Below are positions 42,201 through 54,077 of a stretch of 64,000 nt of DNA, in pieces. The first letter of the stretch is position 1. Each line of letters begins with the position of its first letter. Below the pieces are notes generated by a model. That model was not told the origin of the DNA and made no database searches. It worked only from the letters and a program-made list of their open reading frames with translations. Where the stretch lies: NCBI GenBank assembly GCA_028583405.1, contig CM053248.1:23796543-23860542 (forward strand). The letters are read 5' to 3'. Position numbers and translations under genes: made by a program. This stretch comes from Pogonophryne albipinna (taxonomy: Eukaryota; Chordata; Actinopteri; Perciformes; Artedidraconidae).

Positions 42201-45200
42201 ACAAAATATTGCTGGTAATGTATAACAGTTTGCAGTAACATCGTGGGCTAGAGTCTATTACTGACCAGTCAACAGAGGACACAGTACACAGGGAAACACA
42301 TGGCCATTCACTGTACTCACAGTAGAGATCTCTCCTTCTTTCTCTATCCAGAGGTGCCAGATATTTATATATTTTCAGGGTAGTACAAAAGAGTAGCAGA
42401 AATTATTTAAAGTGTATTCAGTTTCTGTGCCTGATAATGTACAATAAATGGCTACAATACTACAAACCGCGGCCTCCTGGTGTCCGGTGCAGGTTAACCC
42501 AGGCAAAAAGAAGTATCTGAAAATATAATATATATTATATTACTCCCAGGTTTTGTTCCTGCTATGTGTGTTTTCTTTCTGTGATGATGTCCCTGTTCAG
42601 TCATGCAAAACAAGGACAAATATTTAGGATTCATTTCCATCGTGCAAGGACATACAGCCGAGCTTTAGGCAACGCTCCGGGCTAAAACACACACTGTCCT
42701 CTCTCAATAACACACACACGCAGGAGACCTCCGAACATCTACTGTGATCTCCTCTCACACCTCCACCACACCACACCCTCTCTCACCTGGACCTGTCCCC
42801 CCCGGTCATTACCCAACTCCCTGCTGTTCCCTAGCACCCACCACCCCCCCTTTTTACCTCCTCCTCCCAACAAGAGTCCAGTGGGCGGTGTGATGTCAGG
42901 TTTTTGTGGTGGGCTGCTTACGACAGGTCCAGACAATCAGCGTGTTTGTAAATGTCAATGTGTGATTTTCAAATCTTTGTTTATGGTCAGGGTTTTGAAG
43001 GAAGATATTTTTATGGTAATTGTCGCTGGTCTATTTTACTATATATTTATGTAATAAATATGTGACTAAATTGACATCTCACTGGCTCTTCGGGCTGTTA
43101 TTGGCTCTCAGTTCTCCGCCCGACTACATCATGTGCTGGAGGGTTTTCATTAATGGACTAATAAATTAAACCCACGGGGAAAAAAAACTTTTGTTATCAC
43201 CTCATTGTCTCTGTTACATGAAGTTGTATTAAAGAGTTTTTGTTGACAGATGAAGTCACTGTACTTGGGAATAAAAAAGAAATTGCTCTATCATGACTGA
43301 ATACAGATTGGTGAAATTGAAGATAATGTGCTGGATTTATTGTTAAATAAGAAAACCCTGTTTCCTGGCATGCATCATAACAATGTTTACCGACTATTCA
43401 TCATTTGGCCAATATAGAAGATACATTATCATTGCACTCATAGTTTAAAACACGCCTGAAGCAGTAATAATAGATGAAAATGCTAATGTCCCACTTGTAG
43501 CATAATCCAAGATGAGCTCTAAATCCTATTTAGATTGGGGCCAGCTATGTTTTCCGCAATATGCACCTCCATTTGGTAACGAATATTTGCATAAAACAAC
43601 GCTCTACAGTAGCAGAGAGTCGCTGGGCTGGAATAATGGCTAAATGAGAAGAGAACAAGGTTTGTCTGGTCACATCAGTGTCAGGGAGAGACGGACGCTG
43701 GCAGCACCGCTCACTTCATCAGCACTTCCTGTCAGACTTATTGACAGATCCAATCAGATATCAGAGGGCCCGACGGTCCCCAGTGACAGACAGCTGGTCG
43801 AGAGGCCTGCTGCTAGTTCCTCAACCAAAAAGATTTGTCTTCACAGATGGGAAAGCTGTTGGCCCCTAAAGCATCTCTCTGTGGATGATGTGTGAGCTCC
43901 GGCATGTTCTCCTTCTCTGAAATTAAAATCCAAATGATTGCACCTACCTTGTGAATCCTCATGTCATGGCTGTAAGATCCATGCTTTTTCTGCGAGTCGG
44001 GGCAATTTGGATTAGCAACCAAGCAGTGCAGAAAATGTGTGGAAAGCCTGTCATCAGCTGTGATGTGACAACTTAAACCATACATTATTACTCCAAAGAT
44101 AGAGTACTATGTCTATGAGGCAAAACATGTACCACTACGTTTTTATTTAGTGGTTTCTTGTGATTACAGGGATCATAGTTGGGGTCTGACCTGTGACACA
44201 AGGCAGTGTGGAGGATAATGTGGAGCAAAGGTCTCAGTGAGGGGCTGTGAAGGGTCACATGAGGGTGACGGGCCAGTCTGACAGTGTATCACCATCTGGT
44301 GGTGAAACGATAAAGATAGTAAAATGTGAACTTAAAAACAAGCAGCTGTGTTTCCTCTGTGTGCAACAGAGTACAAGATTATACATGAATATCTGCAGAA
44401 AAGTAGAATGCAGGATTTGTATACATTGCATACATGATTTAAATAGTAAGAAAATAATAATACGAAAATCTGAAACTTGTAATGATGAAAGCTGTTGGCC
44501 CCCAAAAATAAGTATTCTACTGACCCAAACATTTTCATTTAAAGTAATGAGTAAGAGATGTTTTGGTTGTTTTTGAAAGCTACCTGCTTCATTTGGAAAC
44601 AGCGCTGATAAGAAACTAATTATTAGCAGAGCGTAAAAAAAAAAAAAGGGGTAAAAGACACTAAACCGTTCTAAGTGAACTGATAATGCTGTTACATACA
44701 GTCATTTTTAACCAGTGTGGGCATACAAATATTTATAAGTGCAGTTATAAAGATGACAAATTATTGATTTACACCTAAACTTAAGTTTTACTTCAATTCA
44801 GCAACCTTCCCTCATGCAGGCGTGCAGGAAATGTTTTCTTAAAAAATTAGGTACACAGAGTGAGCTTTTGAGACACAAATGATCATTTTGTGGGTGAAGT
44901 TCTCCTTTGACTGCAAGTGTATAAAGGTTATTCACACTGCTCCGCTGTACAGTATAAAGAACAGCTGCGGTCCAGCAGTGACTCGGACTCCCATAGAGAA
45001 GTGTAATTGGGTCTGTTTCAGTGAAGCAGGGGATGGGAAGGACTTGATGGTGGCACTTCCTGCAGAACACAGGGTTTTCTTATTAACTTCATATTGGTAG
45101 GGTGGCTCAATTCACATGAGGTCCACCATGTGGGTGGATGCTGTTGTGGGGGCTGTGATCTCATAAAGGCAGCTTTTCCGCCAACCAATCCCTCGCCAGC

Positions 45201-46219
45201 TGTCTGGACGATAGCCCAGCCCCCTCGGATCGCCCTCCTCCTTCCCTCCCTGTCTCATGTGTGTGTCATGCGCACACCCTCTCTCTCTCACATGCACACA
45301 CTTCATGCTCCGTCATGGCAGGAATTTTCCACTCAGCAGCAGGGGAACATTGCAGCCAGCTGTGCTGTCAATTTCAGAAAAGGCTCCAATCTCCAGGACT
45401 GTTTGAAGACACCCTTTTTCTTCCAACCCTGGCTTTCCTCACATGCGTAGCAACACAAATGCACACAAAAGTACATCTTGTTTTGCCAGCAGCTTCGTTT
45501 TATGAGACCCAGTTTATTTTCTATTCTATGAAAAAAAAAAAAAAAAAAAGAACTTCAGGCAAACATGAACATATGTGTTTACCAAGACAGTGGAGCAGAA
45601 GAATGCAAATCCAAGTACTGGGGCCCAAGGGAGGGAGGACGGCCTACTAATAACTCCCACCCCCTGTCTCCCCCCTCTCTTTCTAAAGAATCCAACATGG
45701 GTCAGCTCCAGCAGTAGTTCTCATTTTCCTTTCTCGTCTCTATTTCTCAGTCTGTCTAATCCTCACAGTCTCCCCCTCTTTTGTTTCATCACTGCACGCC
45801 AAAGAACATCAAGGACAGCCACGCACATGAAGCATGTGCTCTGTATGCATTAGAGGCCTCTTATGTAAGTGTGAGCCCGCCCCCTCCCCTTCCCGTTGGC
45901 CATACATTTCCCTCCGTCATCTAAATTAGGTCAGGTGAGGACGGCTCAGTGAGAGGACTGCCCTGAAACGGCCCCGTCGGTGAAAATGTATGTGGATCCT
46001 GGAAGCCTACACCACACAGGGGAGGGAAAGAGTCCGGGCTGTTAGAGGAACATTTTCATAAACATTGGCTGGATCCTTAGCAACGTGCGTTAATGTAAAA
46101 GAGAAAAAATAAATTGATTCTATATAAATCATCAGAGCGCTAATCTAATGTAGCAGCATGGTGCCACCTGTTTCAACATCATGATGGTGCTGATTACCTA
46201 ATATTATGAAAAGGACATT
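39267..46219. other. Intergenic DNA, no gene recognised
   Basis: No coding exon could be assigned. There is a 19-base poly-A run at 45531-45549 and a GC-box-like cccgccccctcccc near 45878. A minus-strand frame at 43813-44085 ends at a donor-like site but has no recognisable homology. Confidence 0.55.
45923..45943 (+). promoter_or_regulatory. RORE consensus overlapping a DR4-like nuclear-receptor site
   Basis: AAATTAGGTCA (45923-45933) fits the ROR/Rev-erb element. The same AGGTCA is followed by a 4-base spacer and AGGACG, a degenerate second half-site with DR4 spacing as used by TR/RXR. It is a sequence match only and could be chance. Confidence 0.25.
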
Positions 46220-46615
46220 TGTCCAAATACACAATATGGCCATAAATATGTGGACACTGCTGGGCTTTTTTCATGTTTTGGGCTGGGTTCCTTAACTAGA
46301 TTAAGGTCCTTTTTAAAGAATACTTCAACATTTTCTGAGAAATATTTGGAGCTAGTGCCAGGGGTTGTCTTAGCTTACCATAAAGACTGAAGGCAGGGGA
46401 AAGCAGTTAACCTGGCTCTCTCCAATGTTTAAAAATACACAATAGAAGGTCAGATTTCACCTGCTGATATTATCACTGCAACACTAGGCACATGTATTGT
46501 ACACAAAGCACAAAGCCAGGTCCACAAAAGTGTTGTGCTTTAATGGTGTGTAGGAACTTGACACAGTCCTGACCCTAACCCACACCACTTTAAACATGAA
46601 CTTGAACTCAAGACC
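46220..46615. mobile_element. Fragments of Tc1-like MITE and another fish repeat
   Basis: aatatggccataaatatgtg (46233 on) and gtgtaggaacttgacacagt (46546 on) resemble a common Tc1-like non-autonomous element. Between them, cttaccataaagactgaagg resembles a separate interspersed fish repeat. Borders are approximate. Confidence 0.45.
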
Positions 46616-46704
46616 TGATCACCATATATCAATGTTGAACCTCGCCAATGGCATTGTAGCCAGATGGGTGGTTTTAAAATGATATACAGTATAGAATCGG
46701 AGGG

Positions 46705-46985
46705 ATGAAAACCTCTTTAATGGTCACACATGCAGAGCACACTGCACACACAGTGAAATATTGCCGTGGGAGCAGTGGGCAGCTATTGTACAGTGCCCGG
46801 GGAGCAATGGAGGTGAGGGGGGGTGTCCGGTGCCTTGCTCAAGGGCACCACGGCAGGGCAGGAGGTGAACCGGGACCTCTCCAAGTAGCAGTCCACACTC
46901 CATATTTAGGTCTGGTCGGGGGGGACTTGAACCGGCGACCCTACGGCTCACAGTCCAAGCCCCTATTGACTGTGCCACTGCCGGA
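46705..46985 (-). mobile_element. tRNA-derived SINE
   Basis: On the minus strand the head has A box TGGCACAGTCAATAGGGG and B box GGTTCAAGTCC (around 46924-46934), spaced as in a tRNA. The body includes tgccttgctcaagggcacc (+ strand), typical of a fish SINE. It is not a functional tRNA because the stems do not close. Confidence 0.7.
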
Positions 46986-47109
46986 GTATGAGGGTAATGT
47001 TTAGAAGAAGATGTTTCAGATTGTTTACTTCAGTAAAAGCTGTATACCACACTGTTAAAGTACACTCTGTTATTCTGTAAATCCTGTATTAAGCATCATT
47101 TTGTACATC

Positions 47110-47335
47110 ATTGTAAGTACGGAAAGTAAAAGTACTTATTTTGCAGAATGGCTCTTTTGAGAATAAGAAACTGTATATGATTGGATTATAATTATTGGTG
47201 CATTAATGTATTTCACTGCATGTATAACAAATTGTCATAATGTATTCATTAAGTGCCTTTTTGTATTACTAATGTGAAGATGCAAAATAACTACAAACTA
47301 TAGTTTTCAGACAAAAGACGGATAGTAAAATGCAT
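47110..47335. repeat. Degenerate common teleost repeat
   Basis: aagtacttattttgcagaat followed by ggctcttttgagaat...ttggattataattattggtg resembles a repeat seen widely between fish genes. Family not assigned. Confidence 0.4.
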
Positions 47336-47840
47336 AACATTGAAGCTACACAAATTAACCATCTACTAGTTGTTAATTAGCATGCATATTAGCAGTATAT
47401 TGGCTCTTTATTAGTCATTATAAAACACTTATTAATGCCTTAATCTACATGACCATATTCTACAAGCAGGGCCGCCTTAATGCACGGGCTGACCTGGGCT
47501 GAAGCCCAGGGGCCTACGGAGATCGGGGGCCTATCATGAGCCAATAAAATAAAAATAAAAATACATTTTTATATAAACAAAGTCTTCGCTTTCAGAATAT
47601 GAAACTTTTATTTCCAAAATCACACGATAAATACATTTTTTAAGCTTGTAAAGGGAAGAAGACAGCTCTGCTGTTCCACAGCGCCGCTTCCCCTCAGTGC
47701 CGCTTCCCCTCCGCTTCCAGCACCGCTTCCCTTCCCTCCGCTGAAATTATGAATGTAAGGCGTATAGTAATCATAGATAACACGGCAGGGTCCGTTACAG
47801 TTTGTTTTCATCTGATTTCAAATAAAAATATACACACGTA

Positions 47841-47861
47841 TACACACACACACACACACAC
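47841..47861. repeat. (CA)n microsatellite
   Basis: CA run inside the hAT-like element. Confidence 0.9.
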
Positions 47862-48093
47862 TCGTGAGCTTCCTCCAGACCAGTAATGCAAACGAAAATA
47901 TCTTCCCTCCGTACTATTTTGATCATTTGCTCCGCTAATCAATCAGATCGATGGATTCCAGAGATTTTTCTCAAAAATGATGTAACAGTCAGTGGGCACC
48001 ACTTAACAGCCAATCAGAATGAGAATATGTTTCACATGTGACTTATTCAAATTGTGAGTGGTTGAGTGACAGATGAAGGTTGTTTAGGAGAAA

Positions 48094-48180
48094 ATGTCGG
48101 AGAAGAAAAAGTTTGAGAGTGGCGCTCGGGAAAGGAAATTGTTGAGGGAAAAGGAGTTTCGAGACAAGCAGCTATTATAA
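48094..48180 (+). pseudogene. Broken hAT-type transposase N-terminus
   Basis: ATG opens MSEKKKFESGARERKLLREK then EFRDKQLL and a TAA stop. The same frame continues past the stop with MQKFTGYFKPVGQYEEERQI. The KKK-x-SGA-x-R basic start followed by FF/YFK resembles N-termini of hAT elements with TTF-type fingers. No DDE domain remains. Confidence 0.55.
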
Positions 48181-49746
48181 AAAATGCAGAAGTTTACAGG
48201 TTATTTTAAACCTGTAGGCCAGTATGAGGAGGAAAGACAGATTAGTTCTGTAACGAGCGGCAGCGGTGCCGGCCGCGGGGCCTTGGAGCAAGTAGGCCAT
48301 CTGGTTCTGATAGCGATGGAGTAGCGGGAGAGGAAGAACAGACAGGAGGGACATTATCTGTTGGAGGAGATGGAGAGGACAACGAGGACTTGCTACGTGG
48401 CGGGGAGCCTACGGCAACCGGACAAATACATGAGGGAGGCCCGATACGTCACTCATCTGGAGGAGAGGACCAGGTGCGCGTAGAGCAGAGTGGAGAAGTG
48501 CGATCACAGAGCCTGCCGAGGCTATAAATGACTTTGATTTGTTGTTTAAATAGGGTGCCTACAAAACCCCCGGGCCTGATGGCAGGTTAAGGCGGGCTTG
48601 TCTACAAGTAATCCATTAGTTGAGAGTTATTCCTCAATAACCCTCTAATTCGTGCTTATTTATTGCAAGTAAGGAAGTTGTTGTACATGAGTTTTGGTCT
48701 TATGCTCTGCTCAATATGGGCCTTGTGCTGCCTATTTCTATGTTTATAGAGTTGGGACATGTTTTTTGACTCCGAGTGAGCGCTCCTTGGTTTTGTTGGT
48801 TTGCTGGGGGGGTGTCAGAGTGAGTGCTCTCTACTTTGCGAGGAGCTTTGTGAAAGGAGCACGGAGATTAACACATGGAGGAGCAGAGATATGGAGCCAG
48901 AATTGGGTCAATATTCTAGAGCGCAAAACAATCTACTCACGAGCGAAAAATGTGCTTTTACACGCGCATAAAATGACCCTGGCGAGTATGAAGTGTGATT
49001 TGTGCCAAAATCTATGAGGTGTGATTTGTGCCAAAGACTGAACTAACTGAGCAGCCAATCGTGTCGATCGTCGCCTACCATGCCGTGAACTATGCCGCGA
49101 GAGAAGTAACATGACACTCTCGTCGCCACCCCTCTCGTCTGAGAAGCTACGTGACGTCTGCGTCTGAAGTTACTTTACTTTGGTAGTTATCACCAAATAA
49201 CCCAGTAATGTTACAGCTACTAAGTTGCTGTAAGAGCTAGACTCTATTTCAATATAGTTTTGGTATTCAAATAATGTTACACCTCTTGTATGCCCTGAAC
49301 GCAAAAACAACCACAGACAAGAATATATTTGTAATCATCAAAATGATAACAAAGGCTGAAAAAACAGGAGAAGCCTGTCTTCCCTTGGTCTCCAGGAGAA
49401 AATGCCACTGTATATCACCAAGTTTTCATAGTTTTGTGTGGGAAATAGATCGCTGCAGTGAACACGACTTTCTGTATTTGTTTATGGTTTATTTGATATG
49501 GAGGGATGCAGTATAGAAGTTCAGAGAAGAAGCAACCCCTATATATTGTTTATTTTATTTCATTTCATTTTGGCACCATGGCAGAGGCAAATATAGAGTT
49601 AATGTGCGGAGATTATAATGTCCCGTTTACTAAAATATGTATTGTTTTATGATGTTTAGTTGACAAAATAGTCACTGAGCTACATTTTGCTGCACTCAAG
49701 CATACATCTGAAGACAAGTTGTGTCCCCCTTTGGCCACAAGGGGGA

Positions 49747-49772
49747 GTATATATATATATATATATATATAT
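49747..49772. repeat. (AT)n microsatellite
   Basis: About 13 AT units after ggccacaagggggag. Confidence 0.95.
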
Positions 49773-49973
49773 TGTATAGATGTTGAAACTATACAGAGCT
49801 TTGGCAATACTATATGTAACTGAGGTCATGCTCAGGGCCGTATCCAGGATTTCCTAAATACCGAGGTCCAAACGTGCTAGGGGGGTTCGGGGGTATACCC
49901 CTGAGCACTTTCATTGTTGTGCACCGACAGAAATGCTAGAGAGATTCATGTTGTTTATGTTTTGCTCATTCCA

Positions 49974-50345
49974 GGCTTCTTAATTGTTTGCACCTGTCAT
50001 CCATCCTGTGTCTCCTGTGCTCATCAGTGTCAGCCCCGCCCCTGATTGGTCCCACCTGTGTCTTGTCACTTTGTGCTTAAATTCCCCTGTCTCCCAGTGT
50101 TCTTTGTCAGTTCGTATTGTCTTATGCTATGGTCAGGTCGATGTTTCTTGTGCTCTTGAAAAGTTTCATTCCTCACTACGTGAGCGCTTTCATTTTTTGT
50201 TCGCTATTTTTGTCATCTCGGCTAGAGATTGATAGTTACCCTTTTTGTTGTTCACTGCTGTATTGGAAAATAAAGTATCTTACAAATACTTTACCTCTGT
50301 CTCCCGGGTCGTGCAATTGGGTCCTACATCCTAAGTGTCTGAGTT
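49974..50345 (+). mobile_element. LTR-like fragment
   Basis: The run cacctgtgtcttgtcacttt...ttaaattcccctgtc, AATAAAG near 50270, then gtcgtgcaattgggtcctac resembles promoter-to-polyA organisation of fish LTRs. No matching second LTR was found, so this is tentative. Confidence 0.35.
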
Positions 50346-50731
50346 CGTTCGTAACATTCATGGCAGAGATGATCGCGATCATCAACGCAAGACCCCTTGT
50401 GTCTGTGTCTACTGACCCAGATACGCCTGCAGTTCTAACCCCCTCAATGCTCCTGACTCAGAAAATGAGTGCGGTTTCAGCACCTCCTGGAGACTTCGAT
50501 ACAGCTCAGTTGTTCGGAAAGCAATGGAAGCAAGTTCAGTGCCTTGCTGACACCTTTTGGAAGAGATGGAAAGGAGAGTATCTGTCTACTCTGCAGAGCC
50601 GCAGGAAGTGGACACAAGACAAGCCGAACGTCAAAGAAGGAGACAGTCAAGCCCATAGGAACGAATGGCCAATGGGTTTGGTTGTTAAGACTTTTCCAAG
50701 CACTGACATGAACAAAGTAGGCACACATTGA
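50337..50731 (+). pseudogene. BEL/Pao retrotransposon integrase C-terminal fragment
   Basis: The frame reads FMAEMIAIINARPLVSVSTD then PDTPAVLTPSMLLTQKMSAV, WKQVQCLADTFWKRWKGEYL, STLQSRRKWTQDKPNVKEGD and NEWPMGLVVKTFPSTD. This is the typical C-terminal integrase region of BEL/Pao elements (INARPL, LTP-x-MLL, QFW-x-RW-x-EYL, LQ-x-RRKW). Part of the VGD-LV segment is missing and the catalytic core is absent. It is a dead fragment. Confidence 0.8.
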
Positions 50732-51698
50732 AATATCTGTTTTATTAATGAACCACTGAAGAGAGGTTCAGACACATACCAAAACATGTCAAGTTTCACC
50801 AAGGCTGAGAACACATTATGCAGCCTGTACCTTTTAATAAAAACAGATTTTTAACAGATTTTATGTAGGCCTATTTGTGATCATACTCTGTGACCTGCTT
50901 GTATGTACTTACACAATAGGTGTACTGTTCTCTCTACTGTATGTGTTGTATTGTCTCAGTGTGAACATAGATTAAAACAGCCAGTCAAGCTCTTTTGAGA
51001 GCCAGGGAATGAGCAGCCATGCTCCTTTATTGACTTATTTGCAGTCCACTGACATTCAAACGGAGTGAAACTATAAGTTACAAGGCACTTAATGATCTCA
51101 TACGTGCAAGTGTAACATACACAGATTAACACATAGGACCGCTAAGTGTAAACAAGGTCAATATAGCTAATGCTAGTTGTGCAATAAGCATGTATAGTAT
51201 ACATGCTAGTATGGCTAACGCTAGCGCGAATGTTAACGCATTTTCTCATTGAGTTTAAACGACTCCAAAATACATCACATAAACACAATACATGTTACTA
51301 ATCCTTACAGTGTAAGTGTAAGGCTTACACTTACACTTACAGTCATTGCTTTCTGACAGACTTGACCCTTTTACTCTTCAGGTTGCATAGGGAAAAGTAG
51401 TAGTCTACTGCCATGCTATTCAGTTTACTTTCTCCTACTTCCTGTACCCAGTTTCCTGTCTAACCTTCAGTACACATTTTAAAAATAAATATTTATAAAT
51501 AAATATGCAAATATGAAACATACAGGTCAATATCACATTGCTATTGGTAGCTGAACTGTCAATACCCCAAAACATATTCTTAGATATAAATACCTAATTT
51601 TGAGTTATTTAGACACAATTAACACTTTCATGTTAAGGTTTCATGTCTTGTTGTTATTATAGGAGAATTACTATTCTTGTGGTATTACTGCCTTATTA

Positions 51699-51936
51699 GG
51701 CCCATATTGAGCAGGGCATATTAAGACCAAAACTCATGTACAACAACTTCCTTACTTGCAATAAATAAGCACTAATTAGAGGGTTATTGAGGAATAACTC
51801 TCAACTAATGGCTTATACTTGTAGAATATGGTCATGTAGAATAAGGCATTAATAGGTGTTTTATAATGATGAATAAAGAGCCAATATACTGATAATATGC
51901 ATGTTAATTAACAACTAGTTGATGGTTAATTTGTGT
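51699..51936 (-). repeat. Dispersed repeat copy 2, uninterrupted and inverted
   Basis: The reverse complement matches copy 1 (47348-48724) without the hAT insertion and shows the single target site ctacaag. It forms an inverted pair around about 3 kb that includes the BEL/Pao fragment. Confidence 0.85.
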
Positions 51937-53084
51937 ACCTTAATATAAAGTGTTACCCTTTTGTCATATGAATCTTGACAGAAGAAGAACAAAAACAAAT
52001 TCTTTACTGGTTGGCAAAACATAAATGTCAAACAGCGAAATAGTTCCAGGATGTATTTTTGACAGCGCAAGGGGGAGAAATACTTGGAAGATGAAAAATA
52101 CATGTACTTAGAAAAGATCATGTGGGACTTCCGAGTAAAACCTCCTCATAAGATGTACGCTTCTTTAAGATAGTCCATTACATGTCTGAGTCAACAGAGG
52201 TAGACATGAAAATGTAAACTGTGTCCTTTCAAAGATGCATGAGTGGGAATGTGAGAAATGACAAGCAGGTGAAGTAAAAATAATTACAAGAGATTATAGG
52301 AGTTCAGTGCTTATCTAGTGTAACATAATGTAGCATGACAATTGCAGACATAATCTCATAGGTTAACTCCTTCTTTGGAGGTTGCGAGAGCGTGAAGTCA
52401 TGCAAGATCTTCTAAGGGTTTTCGAGACCAGGAATTAAGCAGTAGCCTGCTACAGTAAGTGGCATGTTTATGGCTGGGTAATGAGGATTACATTTGAAAA
52501 GGAGATTAGAGCTAGGGGGTCTAAAGAGGAAAGCGCCGACTAGACACTGACAGAGGGCAATATGTAGAGTAAGCAGACAGAGGACAGTGCGTGTCGTATG
52601 ATTAGATTAGATGAGGATGTGCTGGTAGCTATAGAGAGAGGGTCATCCCAGGATGAGGGGAGGAAGGATGTCCTCCCTGTTCTGGCCTGCATACCAACAG
52701 CATAAACACCATACACCTTACACAATACATTACAATGACCCTGACAGCCCATACAAAGTGGTACAACATACAGTATTGATTTACGGGTACACACCTCTAC
52801 CACAGTAGAAGACTTCCAAGTCTCCATGAGTCAAAAACCTCTTAGCGAGTGCAAAACCATGAATCATGCCTGTTCGCAATGACTTTTTGTATACCGGCCA
52901 AGATAGAAACACGGATAAAGTCGTATTGGGAGCCAGAGCTAAGAGTTCCTGATTGCATGGTTTGATTTATAGCTATACTACTGTGCTCGGTGGAAAACAT
53001 ACAGTATGTCTTATAATTTGTTAATTGTTTGCCCCCTCGAAACTTTTTATCTTGTGTCTGCTTAGTAAGAATTTGATATATACG

Positions 53085-53400
53085 CTACATGGCCCAAAGT
53101 ATGTGGACTCCTGAAAATTACACCCAGATGTGATTGTTGAAAATGTTCTCCTCAACCATGGGCATAATGCCGTTTGGGGCTATTGCAGCTTTCACACTTC
53201 CGGGAAGAATTTGAAGACTAGTTGCGGAGATTGAGGTCGGCATATTGAGGTACAATTGTGAACAAAAATCAGGTGATGGTCAAAATTGGTGAATATTGTA
53301 TAATGACTGTTTTAGGACTGGGGCCTTGTTGTGGTGCTTGACTTTGAACTTTTGTGGAATAACTTGAGACTTTAACATGAAGAATTGTTCAATTCCACTA
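53085..53400. mobile_element. Tc1-like non-autonomous element fragment
   Basis: tacatggcccaaagtatgtg then gactcctgaaaattacaccc and cctcaaccatgggcataatg match a common fish Tc1/mariner-type MITE. Ends were not resolved. Confidence 0.5.
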
Positions 53401-53819
53401 GCCCAAACCATAACAATCAGATATGAACAATTACAAATAAGAAAATGGAATTAGCGACATACTAAACGTCTAAAATATCTTCAATAAAATCTTCATTGCA
53501 TTATAAAAAAATGAGGTAATAAGGATACGCTAAACTAAAATTAGCGTGTGCTATGAATCCCAAGGGTTGTGGTGGATCTGTAGGCCTTCAGAACATTACA
53601 TGTTCATTTGTTAGGTAAAATCCCCTACAATTCAGAATACAAGGCCCTTGAGCATAATAATAATAAGAAAACACACTGATTTTTATTTCACTTTGTGTTG
53701 AACCTCATAAAACACATATTTACTGCAGCTGCCAAAACACAAATGACACATTGATGTTTCATAGTAAACACCCTACACGTGGCATCCCTAGTGGTGATAA
53801 TGCTCATTGGTAGGAATTG

Positions 53820-53968
53820 TAGCGCCATCATGCGACAAGTAAGGGATAATGGAGCATAACTGGCAACCCCTACGTACTTGACGTAAAAGCAGACGGAAGT
53901 GGAAGTTGCCCATTTCCAATATGTCTGCTGGCGTCTTCCCACTCTGAACAAAACAAGACTCGTGGAGA
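53820..53968 (+). promoter_or_regulatory. dhx8: Probable dhx8 core promoter and 5' UTR
   Basis: No TATA box is evident. A CRE-like TGACGTAA is at 53879-53886. An ETS-type ACGGAAGTGG is at 53893-53902, followed by GGAAGTTG. GCGCCATC (YY1-like) lies near 53822. This combination is typical of TATA-less housekeeping promoters. The start site is not determined. Confidence 0.5.
53921..53947 (+). other. Short upstream ORF before the dhx8 start
   Basis: ATG at 53921 opens an eight-codon frame (MSAGVFPL) ending TGA at 53945-53947, 21 bases before the main ATG. It would matter only if transcription begins upstream of 53921, which the promoter-like elements near 53880-53902 make plausible. Confidence 0.4.
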
Positions 53969-54077
53969 ATGGCAGACGGGGGAGTTGACGAGCTTTCGCA
54001 GCTTGAATATTTGTCGTTGGTGTCCAAGGTCTGCACGGAGCTTGACAACCATTTGGGGATAAGTGATAAAGATTTAG
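53969..54077 (+). CDS. dhx8: dhx8 exon 1 (coding)
   Basis: It encodes [20 protein letters not shown] through GISDKDL plus one base. The start has a strong context (gagaATGG). The MADGGVDE leader is shorter than the mammalian one, but [19 protein letters not shown] is nearly identical. The donor is G|gtgagt. Confidence 0.94.

Larger units (their letters stand above)
47467..48600 (+). mobile_element. Complete hAT-like element with 8-bp target duplication
   Basis: The left end is cagggccgccttaatgc and the right end is the reverse complement of caagcccgccttaacc. It is flanked by tctacaag on both sides (47459-47466 and 48601-48608). It contains a broken transposase N-terminus. Length 1134 bp. Confidence 0.9.
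47348..48724. repeat. Dispersed repeat copy 1, split by a hAT insertion
   Basis: The two pieces, 47348-47466 and 48609-48724, join to give the reverse complement of 51699-51936. They begin acacaaattaaccatctact and end gctctgctcaatatgggcc. Confidence 0.85.

Noticed and set aside
43813..44085. Minus-strand frame ending at a donor-like site (MRIHK|gtaggt)
   Set aside because: It could be an exon by shape, but there is no recognisable homology and no partner exon.
46900..46985. tRNA gene
   Set aside because: A and B boxes are present, but the cloverleaf does not close and the sequence continues into a SINE body. The same holds for the head near 3780.
27406..53900. nr1d1 or another neighbouring nuclear-receptor gene
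   Set aside because: No CEGCKGFF-type DNA-binding-domain exon or ligand-binding-domain segment was seen on either strand. This is a by-eye scan, so a diverged exon could be missed.
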